Made by a program: the position numbers and the translations under genes | Assembly (NCBI RefSeq): GCF_000742835.1 | Contig: NZ_CP008941.1 | Span: 310,001 to 374,000 of the forward strand | DNA from: Candidatus Paracaedibacter acanthamoebae | GTDB lineage: Bacteria; Pseudomonadota; Alphaproteobacteria; Paracaedibacterales; Paracaedibacteraceae | Direction of reading: 5' to 3' | DNA length: 64,000 nt | Shown here: piece by piece, positions 44,186 through 53,500 of the stretch | Layout of the letters: every line of letters starts with the position of its first letter | How positions within the stretch are numbered: position 1 is the stretch's first letter | Notes under the pieces: generated by a model | Told to the model about the DNA's origin: nothing | Database searches by the model: none | Seen by the model: only the letters and a program-made list of their open reading frames with translations

Positions 44186-44734
44186 ATGTATATTATCACT
44201 ATTCAAGGATTTAAGGATGAACTAGTTGCGGAAATGGCGCGCTTAGAATTATTAAAAATGAAAAGCAAAGGAGCTTTAGATTTGGAAGAGGCTGTGATTA
44301 TTGCGAAATCTCCAAAAGGAGAAGTTAGGCTAATGCAATCATTCAGTTTTACGCCCAATGCGACCATTGTGGCAAGTTGGCTTGGAACATTAGTCGGTGC
44401 CTGCATAGGGATTCCCTTTGGCCCTCTTGGTCCTTTAATTGGAACTTTTACAGGCGCTACCCTGGGAGCAGCCATAGGAGCATTAACAGACGCTATAGAA
44501 ATTCAAGAAATTAAAAGCGAATTAACGGAAACACTGAGCGCTGATAATTCAGCTGCTTTGTTTATCGTCACGGATGAGGTCAATGCGCCTAAACTTTTTG
44601 ATACTCTGAAAAAAATAGGTGCAAAAAGTAAGATAGTTCAAAAAACTTTAAGCAAAGAAATAGAGGATAAACTTAAAAAACGACAAAAGTTGATTTGTTG
44701 TCACAATAAAAGAAGATTCAAATGGCAAATTTAG
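44186..44734 (+). CDS. DUF1269-like membrane protein with glycine-zipper segment
   Basis: 182 aa. An N-terminal alpha/beta part (YIITIQGFKDELVAEMARLELLKMK, then LDLEEAVIIAKSPKGEVRL), a glycine-rich double membrane-insertion segment (ASWLGTLVGACIGIPFGPLG, PLIGTFTGATLGAAIGALTD), and a second domain (SADNSAALFIVTDEVNAPKLF). This order is the DUF1269 (TM1586-type) pattern. Such proteins are commonly found near stress genes; the function is unknown. Good AAAGGAG ribosome binding site. The C-terminus ends in basic residues 20 nt before IS copy E and may have been altered by it. Confidence 0.75.
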   Translation: MYIITIQGFKDELVAEMARLELLKMKSKGALDLEEAVIIAKSPKGEVRLMQSFSFTPNATIVASWLGTLVGACIGIPFGPLGPLIGTFTGATLGAAIGALTDAIEIQEIKSELTETLSADNSAALFIVTDEVNAPKLFDTLKKIGAKSKIVQKTLSKEIEDKLKKRQKLICCHNKRRFKWQI

Positions 44735-44754
44735 TGGGCACGACTAGGGAGACC

Positions 44755-45518
44755 GGTATCGTCAAGTTGTTGAGGTAAAACTCGAATTATTGTAAGATTC
44801 TTGTAAAAATAAGAGAAAGTCGTTGATTATGCGAGATCATTATAAAGGGTATCGTCTTCCCAAAAGTGTTATCGGCTTTGCTGTTCGTTATTATTACCGT
44901 TATAAAATAAGTTTAAGAGATTTAAGTGAAATGCTTCAGGATAGAGGCCTATCTGTCACTTACGAAACGATTCGAAATTGGTGTCAGACTTGGGGACCTG
45001 TTTATGCCAGAGGTATTCGTCAGAAAAGAGGATCAGCTTTTAAAGACAAATGGCATATTGATTGATGTCCTTTTACAAAGGAGAAGAAATGCCAAGTCAG
45101 CTATCCGATTTTTAAAGCGAGCTCTTAAAAAATTAGGCATGTCTCCTCGCGTCATGGTGACAGATAAGCTGAGAAGCTATAAAAAGGCCCATAGAATTTT
45201 ACTCAAATCTGCGGAGCATCGATCGCATAAACGCTTGAACAATAGAATAGAAAACAGTCATCAGCCGACAAGAGAAAAAGAGAGACAAATGAGAGGTTTC
45301 AAAAGTGTGTCAAGCGCTCAAAGATTTTTAAGCAGTATGGGCACTTTTCTTAATCTTTTAAAAGTAGGACGGTATAAACAGAGAGCCAAAGAGTATCGAC
45401 AAAAGTTTATCCAATCCATTGATATCTTTAATGAGATTGTAGCTTCACACCACCATTATGCCAAATAAGGGGGAAAAAACTTCGTCCATCCCATTCTTTC
45501 TAAACAACTTGACGATAC
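44755..45518 (+). mobile_element. IS6-family insertion sequence, copy E (internally deleted)
   Basis: Ends GGTATCGTCAAGTTGTT (44755) and AACAACTTGACGATAC (to about 45518). The element is about 70 bp shorter than copies C/D because of an internal deletion in the transposase gene. A different IS subtype from A/B and C/D by its end sequence, but with a transposase closely related to C/D. It closes the stress island on its right side, as copy D does on the left. Confidence 0.85.
44823..45468 (+). pseudogene. IS6-family transposase (copy E), deleted and frameshifted
   Basis: Starts MIMRDHYKGYRLPKSVIGFA and reads to KDKWHID, then stops at 45065. The next frame resumes DVLLQRRRNAKSAIRFLKRA. Compared with copy C, the segment from EMRIKIKG to DGEEIE (about 25 residues) is missing. 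The second Asp (VMVTDKLRSY) and Glu (NNRIENSHQPTR) remain downstream. Non-functional. Confidence 0.88.
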
Positions 45519-45781
45519 TCTTTAAGGTCTAAGGACCTGCCTAAGTTTTTTAAAACTGTCGAGGGTAGCTGAGGTACCATCATTAACCAATAAATATAGA
45601 TAGTAAATTATTATATATACTAAAATATATATTATATTAATTAACCAAACAATTAAATAAAAAGTAAATAAAAAATGTAATTTAATGCCGCGATTTATTT
45701 GCAATAGATGGTATTTTACAGAGGTAGGCCTACTTAAGGAAGGACTAAGTAATAAAACTTACCAAGAGAGGAGAAGTTTCT

Positions 45782-46936
45782 ATGTTAATACATTTTAATC
45801 TAGATGAGACCTACAAAAGGATATCTAAATGGTACCCCATCTTAATGACGCTTATCGCTCTATCTTCTTCCTGGGCAATGGAGCAGGAGGGAAAAACAGA
45901 GATGCTTCCTTCGTCTTCCCTGGCCCATTCACCCTCAGAAAGGCAAGTCGTGCGCATCCTAACAATTGATGGGGGCGGGGTAAGAGGAGTACTTCCGGCA
46001 ACTATTTTAGAAGGTGTCGAAGAGCGGTTAGAGGCCAAACTTAAAGAAAAAGTTCAACTTGCTGATTGTTTCGATATTATGGCAGGAACTTCTACAGGGG
46101 GCATTATTGTTTTAGGGCTTAATGCTGGTAAGTCTGCTGAAGATCTAGTTAAATTCTACCGGGATTACGGACAAACCATCTTTCCTCCTGTCAGCACCTG
46201 GGGAAAGATAACATCTTGGGCAGGGCCTAAATATGATGCCCATCCTTTAGAAAAGATACTGGCAGAACAGTTAGGTGACAAGTGGCTAAGCGACTCTATA
46301 GGTGATGTGCTTATTCCAGCTGACAATATGGGAGAGCAATGTGCTTACATATTCAATAGCAGCAGAGCTAAAAAGCTTAAAAGCCAGAATTTCAGAATGA
46401 AAGATGTGGGCCGAGCTACCTCTGCAGCACCAACTTTCTTTGAGGCAGCGACCATACAAGATCAGAAAGGAGAAGAGCATACTTTTCTAGATGGAGGGCT
46501 TTATGCCAATGACCCGACATATGAAGCTATTCGAAGGGCTGAAAAAAAGTTTCCAGGATGCGATCTTTTTATCGTCTCTTTAGGGACAGGGGAACCGCCA
46601 AGAAAATTCGGAGATTTAAGCTTAAAAAGTGGTGGTAAAGTAGCTTGGGCACCTAAGATTGCAGATCATCTTATGGGCCGCCATCAAGATAGGCATTTAA
46701 AAGTCTTAGAAGGGTTAAAAGAAAGCCTGGAGAATCAAGGCAGAAACGTCGAGTATTATAGAATCCAACTTCCCATAGAAGAAGTCATTAGCGATATGGA
46801 TAAAGCAGCTAATATTGAGAATTTACGGCAGGCAGGATTATTCCTGTTAAACCCTGAAAATCCTATGGGATATTATAAAACCTTGAAGCAGATTGTATCC
46901 AGACTGCAAGACTATAAAGAAAAACAACTGGTATAA
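45782..46936 (+). CDS. Exported patatin-like phospholipase
   Basis: 384 aa. N-terminal hydrophobic signal (WYPILMTLIALSSSWAMEQ), then a complete patatin domain: ILTIDGGGVRGVLPATIL (oxyanion hole, residues 63-69), IMAGTSTGGIIVLGL (GxSxG, Ser104) and TFLDGGLYANDP (catalytic Asp237), with LFIVSLGTGEPPRKF behind it. Both catalytic dyad residues are present, so lipid acyl hydrolase (PLA2-like) activity is expected. Patatins of intracellular bacteria are exported and act on host membranes; here export is predicted by the signal. The gene is followed by a stem-loop and then by a paralogue fused to NB-ARC and Sel1 domains. Confidence 0.9.
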   Translation: MLIHFNLDETYKRISKWYPILMTLIALSSSWAMEQEGKTEMLPSSSLAHSPSERQVVRILTIDGGGVRGVLPATILEGVEERLEAKLKEKVQLADCFDIMAGTSTGGIIVLGLNAGKSAEDLVKFYRDYGQTIFPPVSTWGKITSWAGPKYDAHPLEKILAEQLGDKWLSDSIGDVLIPADNMGEQCAYIFNSSRAKKLKSQNFRMKDVGRATSAAPTFFEAATIQDQKGEEHTFLDGGLYANDPTYEAIRRAEKKFPGCDLFIVSLGTGEPPRKFGDLSLKSGGKVAWAPKIADHLMGRHQDRHLKVLEGLKESLENQGRNVEYYRIQLPIEEVISDMDKAANIENLRQAGLFLLNPENPMGYYKTLKQIVSRLQDYKEKQLV

Positions 46937-46978
46937 ATAGAAAGCCTCCAACTTATCTACAGGGAGGAGGGAAAAAGG

Positions 46979-47013
46979 AGAAGGAGGTGACTTGAAAGAA
47001 CTCCTCCTTCTTA
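46979..47013 (+). terminator. Stem-loop after the patatin gene
   Basis: AGAAGGAGG is repeated as CCTCCTTCT about 15 nt later, forming a 9-bp stem; a following T-rich stretch (TATTCCTTTACG) is weak. Probably a partially Rho-independent terminator between the two patatin genes. Confidence 0.5.
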
Positions 47014-47078
47014 TTCCTTTACGAAAAGATGTATAAAACAAGTTTAACCTATAGAAATAAACAAAAAGGAGGTAAAGA

Positions 47079-50000
47079 ATGGATAAACGACCTTCATCCT
47101 TCTCTTCTCCAGACCTTTCTTATACAAATATTCGATGCAAGCGAACAAAACGCCTTGTTTGTTGGCTAATGATCCTCAGCTTTATAGCTCAGAACATAGC
47201 GCCTTTAACTGCTATGGAACAGCCTGACTTCTCTGATAGAAGAATCGTTCGCATCCTGACTATTGATGGGGGAGAGACACCTGGCATTATCCCTGCCACG
47301 ATTTTGGAAAGAATGGAAGAAATTCTGCAATCGAATGTTAAAGAGAAGCCTAAAGAAGCCCGTTTAGCTAATTGCTTTGATTTAATGGTTGGTAGTTCTA
47401 CAGGAGCTCTCAGTGTCCTTTTTTTAAACGCTTGTGATGCAGAAAATAACCTCTATGAAGCTGATAAACTGCATGGCTTTTCTCAACAAGTACACGATGC
47501 TCCAGAAGACCGTTTGAACCTCTTGGGACGGTATTTTAGAAATAGGTGGCTTAGTGAATCGCCTTCTCGTCTCTATATTCCTGCTTATAATGTCGGGCAA
47601 AAATCCATATATTTTTTTGATAGCGAACAAGCTTATAAACATGCAAGTCAAGATTTTAAGATGGGTGATATTGCCTACGTTAGCATGGCTCCCCCTATTG
47701 ATCCTGGAATAGCTATTAAAAATAAGAAAGAAGAGCAACAAGGAAAAGCTGCAGAGGATTATAGCTTTTACACGGCTGAAAAACTTTACACGGATGCTAC
47801 CTTCGAAGCTTTGAAAAGGGCTTTAGAATTATTTCCTGAGTGTGATTTCTTTATAGCTTCGTTAGGAACCGGCGAAGCTCCCCGAGCCTTTGGGAGAAGA
47901 CAGGGTTACGCCTTTGATACTGTTCTTGAAAGGGCAACACAAGATCGGCACTTACTCCATTTAAATCCTTTTCAGAGGCTTATTGAGCAAACAGGGAAAA
48001 AAATAGATTATATTAGGATCCAGTTACCCCTTAGCTCTTTACCTCTTAGCTCTTCCAGTAAGGAAGGTATAGAAGCACTTAGACAAGCGGGCTTATATGT
48101 TTCCAACCCCGAAGGAAGAGAATATAAAGCATTTGAGTCTATTGCTAACGAGCTAGTAAAAGCTTATCAAGAAAAAGCGGTCCAAGAAGCTTTAGAGCCG
48201 CGACAACCTTTGATTCTTTCTCCTAGTCCGCGTAAGTGGATCAAGGTGACAACTACTCCTCCTCTAAGGAATCTTCTTCCTCAAGTCCCTCCAAACTTTA
48301 AGGAGACTTTCCCTCAAGGATCGGATACAAGCTACTTGACTCAATTGTGGCAGGAGCTCCATAAACATGGTCGTCTAACAATTACGACAGATTCTCAAAA
48401 GGCTTTACTGACAGGAATGGGAGGGGTGGGGAAAACTACTCTGGCTCTAAAGTATGCTGATGAGGCTTATAAGAACTATGCCTATCAGCTAATCTATTGG
48501 CTTAAAAGTGATACGGACAATAATCTGCTGCAAGGATATAAAGGCCTATTACGCAAACTCCAAGTAACTTTTGAAGAGAGTAGCAGTTTTGAGACTATTG
48601 TAGAGCTGGTTAATGATCATCTTTCCCTTAAATGCCCCTATCTTCTCATCTATGATAATGTTCCCGATCACCATTTTCTAAACGAGAAGATCCCCCTTAC
48701 AGGGGGCCACATTCTGATGACCTCTCGCTGCCAGGAAGGATGGGGTCATCCAGCCCTTAGCTTGGATGTCTTTCAACCGAAAGAGGCTATGGAGTTTCTT
48801 TTAGAAGTCTCAAAAATAGAAAACAGTGCTGGGAATCAAAAACAAGCGCGAGCAGTTGCTAAACAACTCGGGTATCTTCCTCTAGCCCTTTCATTGGCAG
48901 GAAATTACATTGAGTTTATCCGGAGGAGTAATAAGGAATATAGGTTTAATAGCTATCTAGAAGATTTTAACGCTACAGCGTTGGCAGTTCTTAAATATGA
49001 TCCGCACTATTTAGGGAAGACCCCCTCCCTTGATTATGAACACCTGATTACCAATACCGTTGAAATGGCCAAAGGTCTTATCAGTCCTGCCGCTACAGAA
49101 TTATTGGCCTACTTCAGTTATCTCGATCCATATGGTTTATCAACAGAACTCTTTTCTTCTATTTTGGCAAAGGATGAGCTGGATCGGGCATTTTCAGAGT
49201 TAGTGACTTTTTCCTTAATTAAAAATAATGGTTTCTCTTTTTCTATTCACAGTTTGATTCAGCTGGTTGAAAGAATACAACAAGAATTTAAAGGAGATAA
49301 CCAAAAGGACTCCAAAACTTTAGTAAATCAAGGCCGCCCAAGAGTCGAGAAGCTATGCAGTTTATTTTTAGAAAAGATTAAGGCAGTATTTAAAATGAAT
49401 TCCCATAAGAGGGAAGTACGTGAAGAAACATTTAAATATTTTCCCCATATCTTGGTTTTGCTTGGGCATGCAGAGCGTTTAAATATGACATCCGAACAAG
49501 TTAGTTTACTTGAATGGATGGGCAGAATTTCCTATTTTATAGGAATAAACATCGGATTGTTAGCATCGCACGCCTTAGATGCAGAAAGGAGCAAGGATGA
49601 TAAAAGGCTAAAGTATTTATTAGAACGAGGAAATATTCTTCTTGGAAGTATCAATAAAAAAGACGATTCAGCCACTTTGAAACTCCTCTTGGAAATTGCT
49701 GAATCAAGTAATTCTAGCGTTCAAGTAGCTGTAGCTTCCTTTTTCGAACTTGGTGCTTGGGTGCCTCAAAATTATACAATCGCTTTCAAATGGTACGCTA
49801 AAGCGGCAGAACAGGGAGATGCATTAGCACAAAATAATCTCGGTCTCATGTATTCTGTTGGTTACGGGATTGAAAAGGATGAGGTCAAAGCTGTTGAATT
49901 GTTAACCGAGGCTGCAAATCAAGGGCTTGCAGGGGCGCAATGTAATCTCGGTTTCATGTATTTACATGGCCGCGGGGTCGAAAAGGATGAGAGTAAAGCT

Positions 50001-50969
50001 GTTGAATGGTTTGCCACGGCTGCAAACCAAGGGCTTGCAATAGCACAAAATAATCTCGGTTCCATGTATGCTATTGGTCGGGGAGTTGAAAAGGATGAGG
50101 CCAAAGCTATTGAATTGTACACTAAGGCGGCAGACCAAGGAGAGGCAGCTGCACTATGTGATCTCGGTTCCATGTATGCTACTGGCCGTGGCGTCGAGAA
50201 GGATGAGGCTAAAGCTATTGAATTGTACACTAAGGCGGCAGACCAAGGGTTTATAGGGGCGCAATGTGAGCTCGGTTCCATGTATGCGGAGGGTTGTGGC
50301 GTCGAGAAGGATGAGGCCACAGCTGTTGAATTGTTAACCAAGGTGGCAAATCAAGGACTTTCCCTGGCGCAACATAACCTCGGTTCCATGTATGCGGAGG
50401 GCCGTGGCGTCGAGAAGGATGAGGCCACAGCTGTTGAATGGTTCACCAAGGCGGCAGACCAAGGGTTTATAGGGGCGCAATATGACCTTGGTTTAATGTA
50501 TGCAAGAGGCCGCGGCGTTAAGAAGGACGAGGCCACAGCTGTTGAATGGTTCACCAAGGCGGCAGACCAAGGACTTGCAGAAGCGCAATGTGAGCTCGGT
50601 TCCATGTATGCAAGAGGCCGCGGCGTCGAGCAGGATGAAGGCATAGCTGTTGAATGGTTCACCAAGGCGGCAAACCAAGGCTTTGCAGGAGCACAATATA
50701 ATCTCGGTTTAATGTATGCAGGGGGCCGCGGCGTCGAAAAGGATGACCGCAAAGCTATTGAATTGCTCACCCAAGCAGCAGACCAAGGTCTTGCCCAGGC
50801 TCAATTTAAGCTTGATGGCAGGTATGGATTTGGCTTGGGAGTCGAGAAAGATGAGGTCAAAGCTTTTGAATTGCTCATCAACGCAGCAGACCAAGGACTT
50901 GCAGAAGCGCAATATCCATCCGGTTTGATGCTCGGGTTCATGTATGCAGTTGCCCTCGGGAGATACTGA
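47079..50969 (+). CDS. Exported patatin-like/NB-ARC/Sel1-repeat (STAND, NLR-like) protein
   Basis: 1296 aa. Residues 25-48 (LVCWLMILSFIAQNIAPLTA) are a signal/membrane segment. Residues about 58-320 are patatin-like, with GSSTG (Ser107), SLGTGEAPRAF, but the oxyanion loop is DGGETPG and the catalytic DGG Asp is missing, so it may be inactive. Residues about 400-640 are an NB-ARC NTPase: TGMGGVGKTTLALKYA (Walker A, about 445), PYLLIYDNV (Walker B), HILMTSRC and GYLPLALSLAG (GLPL-like). Residues about 905-1290 are ten to eleven 36-residue Sel1 repeats (AADQGxxxAQxxLGxMYxxGRGVEKDExxAxE). Effector-NTPase-repeat order is that of STAND/NLR immune sensors, but the export signal suggests a host-directed role. 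AAAGGAGG precedes the ATG. Confidence 0.88.
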   Translation: MDKRPSSFSSPDLSYTNIRCKRTKRLVCWLMILSFIAQNIAPLTAMEQPDFSDRRIVRILTIDGGETPGIIPATILERMEEILQSNVKEKPKEARLANCFDLMVGSSTGALSVLFLNACDAENNLYEADKLHGFSQQVHDAPEDRLNLLGRYFRNRWLSESPSRLYIPAYNVGQKSIYFFDSEQAYKHASQDFKMGDIAYVSMAPPIDPGIAIKNKKEEQQGKAAEDYSFYTAEKLYTDATFEALKRALELFPECDFFIASLGTGEAPRAFGRRQGYAFDTVLERATQDRHLLHLNPFQRLIEQTGKKIDYIRIQLPLSSLPLSSSSKEGIEALRQAGLYVSNPEGREYKAFESIANELVKAYQEKAVQEALEPRQPLILSPSPRKWIKVTTTPPLRNLLPQVPPNFKETFPQGSDTSYLTQLWQELHKHGRLTITTDSQKALLTGMGGVGKTTLALKYADEAYKNYAYQLIYWLKSDTDNNLLQGYKGLLRKLQVTFEESSSFETIVELVNDHLSLKCPYLLIYDNVPDHHFLNEKIPLTGGHILMTSRCQEGWGHPALSLDVFQPKEAMEFLLEVSKIENSAGNQKQARAVAKQLGYLPLALSLAGNYIEFIRRSNKEYRFNSYLEDFNATALAVLKYDPHYLGKTPSLDYEHLITNTVEMAKGLISPAATELLAYFSYLDPYGLSTELFSSILAKDELDRAFSELVTFSLIKNNGFSFSIHSLIQLVERIQQEFKGDNQKDSKTLVNQGRPRVEKLCSLFLEKIKAVFKMNSHKREVREETFKYFPHILVLLGHAERLNMTSEQVSLLEWMGRISYFIGINIGLLASHALDAERSKDDKRLKYLLERGNILLGSINKKDDSATLKLLLEIAESSNSSVQVAVASFFELGAWVPQNYTIAFKWYAKAAEQGDALAQNNLGLMYSVGYGIEKDEVKAVELLTEAANQGLAGAQCNLGFMYLHGRGVEKDESKAVEWFATAANQGLAIAQNNLGSMYAIGRGVEKDEAKAIELYTKAADQGEAAALCDLGSMYATGRGVEKDEAKAIELYTKAADQGFIGAQCELGSMYAEGCGVEKDEATAVELLTKVANQGLSLAQHNLGSMYAEGRGVEKDEATAVEWFTKAADQGFIGAQYDLGLMYARGRGVKKDEATAVEWFTKAADQGLAEAQCELGSMYARGRGVEQDEGIAVEWFTKAANQGFAGAQYNLGLMYAGGRGVEKDDRKAIELLTQAADQGLAQAQFKLDGRYGFGLGVEKDEVKAFELLINAADQGLAEAQYPSGLMLGFMYAVALGRY
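49791..50966 (+). repeat. Sel1-like repeat array, 108-bp period
   Basis: Ten full and one partial 36-codon units at the 3' end of the STAND gene. Several units are almost identical at DNA level (for example the GTCGAGAAGGATGAGG and AAGGCGGCAGACCAAGG blocks), pointing to recent unit duplication or recombination. The array causes long antisense open frames that are not genes. Confidence 0.92.
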
Positions 50970-51357
50970 GGTGACCCAGATTGTGCATACAGCCTTATAG
51001 GAGAGTTCTAATGCTACAGACGGTGTAGCATTGAGAAAATAGGCTGTGGGCCTACCTTTTTCTCTATTTATCATGTTTTACCCGGCACCACTTATTGCTT
51101 TATATTTTTCTTGCTATTCTAAGCCTTTGGCAATGCCTTTTCATCTATCAACATAATAACTTTAGAAATTTTATATCGCTGAAAAAGAAAATATTGAAAG
51201 TTTTATTATCATTCCCATAATGGCTTCTACTGGATGAAACGCTATTCCTTAAATTTGAGAAAATTGTTTAAAACTTATTTAACTCTATTTAAAAAATATA
51301 TATTTCTTTAACCATTTTCTGGCAAAATAATGATGAGTATAGAATGAGGTGAAGGGA
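50970..51357. other. 388-bp spacer with hairpins
   Basis: AATGCTACA and TGTAGCATT around a GACGG-like loop (about 51010-51033) form a 9-bp stem; TAGGC...GCCTA followed by CTTTTTCTC (about 51040-51063) is a second terminator-like hairpin, suitable for ending the STAND gene. The remainder is AT-rich with no gene. GAGG before 51358 is the response-regulator ribosome binding site. Confidence 0.55.
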
Positions 51358-52356
51358 ATGAATTCTTTATTATGCTGTTATTTTCCGACAAAAGTTATCT
51401 TTGTAGATGATGATGAAGGGGTTTTAAAAAGTATCAATTCATTTATCAACCATGACATAGCCAATTATGATTTTTTTACTGATCCTTATAAGGCGTTGGA
51501 GGTTATTAACAGCTCTATTCCTACTGATTTTATCACTTCATCGATTTCTTCTCCGGAGGCAAAAATCTATGAGCTCTACAAGGCAATGCACAATGCAAAA
51601 CGTCATGAGGAAGTCTCAACTGTTATTGTTGATTTTCAAATGCCAGCGATGAATGGTTTAGAATTTTGTGAAAAAATAAAGAATCCATACGTTCGAAAGA
51701 TTCTGCATACCGGAGTTGCGGATGAAAATGTTGCTATCCGGGCTTTCAATAAAGGAATTATTGACGGATACATTAAAAAGCAGGATTTTGATAAAGAAAA
51801 AGTTGTTAATGATTTTATCCATACGAGTCAATTGGCATACTTTAAAACGCTAACAGATGTTTTGGTTGGAAGTGCGTTTAAGGAAATCAATTCTATCAAT
51901 CCAGAAGAAACGGCTTTTTATGATCCAGTTTTTATTCAATATTTTGATGAGTTAGTAAAAAAACACAGCATATGCGAATATTATATTAACGAAGTGGTCG
52001 GGGGATTTATTTGCCTTTCTCGGAAAGGTGAATTAAGTACACTTTATGCCTTTACAGCCGAAACATTAGAAGATAACCAGATCAATACACATGCAACTCT
52101 TAGGGATCTTATTGACTTAGAAAACTCAGATTATGCGGCTTTAATAAAAGATATAGAAGAAGACCGTAAAACCATGTGCTTTCCTTTCTATGGTAAAGGC
52201 TGGGTTGATATTAATAGTCATAACTGGAAAAATTATGTCCATACTCTTGAGGTTATAGAAGGTAACCATCCTTATTATGTGGCATATATTCCCCATCCAG
52301 GTTTTGAAAAGGATCTAAATCTTTGTTCATTTGAGCACTCTCAACAAGCAAGGTGA
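51358..52356 (+). CDS. Response regulator with N-terminal receiver domain
   Basis: 332 aa. TKVIFVDDDEGVLKSIN is the first receiver strand with its acidic cluster; STVIVDFQMPAMNGLEFCEKI holds the phosphorylatable Asp (about residue 92), and IIDGYIKKQDF the conserved Lys. An insertion of about 20 residues (SSISSPEAKIYELYKAMHNAK) separates the first and third strands. The C-terminal part (about 150-332) has no DNA-binding motif I recognise and contains FPFYGKGWVDINSHNW. Length and layout resemble LqsR-like regulators, and a CqsS/LqsS-like kinase lies beyond a Tn3 insertion, so they probably formed one convergent two-component locus. Confidence 0.75.
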   Translation: MNSLLCCYFPTKVIFVDDDEGVLKSINSFINHDIANYDFFTDPYKALEVINSSIPTDFITSSISSPEAKIYELYKAMHNAKRHEEVSTVIVDFQMPAMNGLEFCEKIKNPYVRKILHTGVADENVAIRAFNKGIIDGYIKKQDFDKEKVVNDFIHTSQLAYFKTLTDVLVGSAFKEINSINPEETAFYDPVFIQYFDELVKKHSICEYYINEVVGGFICLSRKGELSTLYAFTAETLEDNQINTHATLRDLIDLENSDYAALIKDIEEDRKTMCFPFYGKGWVDINSHNWKNYVHTLEVIEGNHPYYVAYIPHPGFEKDLNLCSFEHSQQAR

Positions 52357-52551
52357 GGAATATGGCCGCCTCTGCGCTTTTACTGGGCTGTGCATACGGC
52401 GGCAAGAGCTGAGTGGGAAATTTGAAACAACCTCCTGTTGTTGCTGGCTTTGATGATCCTGCGCACTAGGTACTTTCACAGGAATAAAGTCAATGCCCGC
52501 GGCGACCTTCCTTATTAAAGGTTATGGCAGTTTGGTTACTGCTACCTGATA

Positions 52552-52589
52552 GGGGTCCGTTCCGGCAGAGGGCGAAATAACACTCTAAG
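52552..52589 (+). repeat. Left 38-bp terminal inverted repeat of the Tn3-family element
   Basis: Starts GGGGTCCGTTCCGGCAGA and ends ACACTCTAAG; overlaps the last codons of the resolvase gene. Matches the complement of 56567-56604 except about five positions. Confidence 0.9.
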
Positions 52590-53190
52590 AATTTTCCCTG
52601 TTCCGTTTGACGATGTCAGTTACAGTATTTTTACTGATGCCAAGGTCTCGAGCAATCCAACGATAGCTTTTTCCAGATTCTAAGGCTTCAAGCACTCTGG
52701 GAGTAAGTTTGTTTGATTTTGGTCGTTGCCCTGGTTGGCGGCCAAGCTTTTTTCCTCGTGCTCTCGCTGCAGCAAGACCAGATTTCACGTGTTCGCTGAG
52801 AAGGTCGCGCTCAAATTGAGCAATTCCTGCCAGTATAGTAGCCATCATACAGCCATGAGGTGTGTTAAGTTCGAAGGTCATACCATTCATAGCAACCACC
52901 AAAACTTTCCATCCTGAAAGTCGATTAAGTGTTTCCAGAAGATCCTGAGTGGAGCGTCCCCATCGACTGAGCTCTGTGACCAAAATAGCATCGATTTTTC
53001 GAGCCTGCGCGAGTTTGATGACGCGGTTACGGGCGAGGCGATTTGTTTTTGTTCCAAAAGTAATATCCTTAAAGATGCCAATTATTTTAAAGCCACCTCG
53101 ATCAGCAAAGGCTGTCAATTCTGTTATTTGTCGTTCGCACGATTGGTCAGTCGTAGAGACTCTGGCATATATGGCGGCACGATGTCCCAA
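52585..53190 (-). CDS. tnpR: Tn3-family serine resolvase
   Basis: 201 aa. MGHRAAIYARVSTTDQSCERQITEL has the catalytic Ser in YARVSTxDQ; then ILVTELSRWGRSTQDLLETL, GCMMATILAGIAQFERDLLSEH and a C-terminal helix-turn-helix (GKSYRWIARDLGISKNTVTDIVKR). It resolves cointegrates at res, expected in the short interval 53191-53284 between it and the divergent tnpA start. Its stop codon lies within the left terminal repeat. A GGAGGTTC stretch precedes the ATG. Confidence 0.92.
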   Translation of the reverse strand: MGHRAAIYARVSTTDQSCERQITELTAFADRGGFKIIGIFKDITFGTKTNRLARNRVIKLAQARKIDAILVTELSRWGRSTQDLLETLNRLSGWKVLVVAMNGMTFELNTPHGCMMATILAGIAQFERDLLSEHVKSGLAAARARGKKLGRQPGQRPKSNKLTPRVLEALESGKSYRWIARDLGISKNTVTDIVKRNRENS

Positions 53191-53284
53191 TTGAACCTCC
53201 TTAGAAATTAGTCTTGTAAGTTCATGATTTTACTGGCGTAAGTATTGTGCAAAACAGACTTTAGATCAACTGGGACAATTTTGC

Positions 53285-53500
53285 ATGCCAAGACGCCATG
53301 TCCTTACTGAACGACAACGATCCGCGCTGGTCGATCTTCCGATAGACGAGCCCTCTCTATTGACACTACACTTTAGCCGACGACGATCTGGATCATATCC
53401 GTGAACGACGTCGGCCAGAAAACAGATTGGGGTTTGCGCTTCAGCTTTGTGCACTGCGTCATCCAGGCCGTACTCTCTATCCACGCGACCACTTGGAAAC
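53285..53500 (+). pseudogene. tnpA: Tn3-family transposase TnpA, N-terminal remnant
   Basis: MPRRHVLTERQRSALVDLPI continues [11 protein letters not shown], then after a one-base shift near 53377 [37 protein letters not shown]. This is the conserved start of Tn3 transposases (the DUF4158 region: xxLGFAxQLCxLRxPGR). After about 53500 the sequence is replaced by IS110-like sequence, so about 900 residues with the DDE domain are gone. Confidence 0.82.

Noticed and set aside
49919-51074. Several long antisense open frames over the Sel1 array and its 3' flank
   Set aside because: They are created by the 108-bp repeats of the real gene, have no ribosome binding sites and mirror its repeat pattern.
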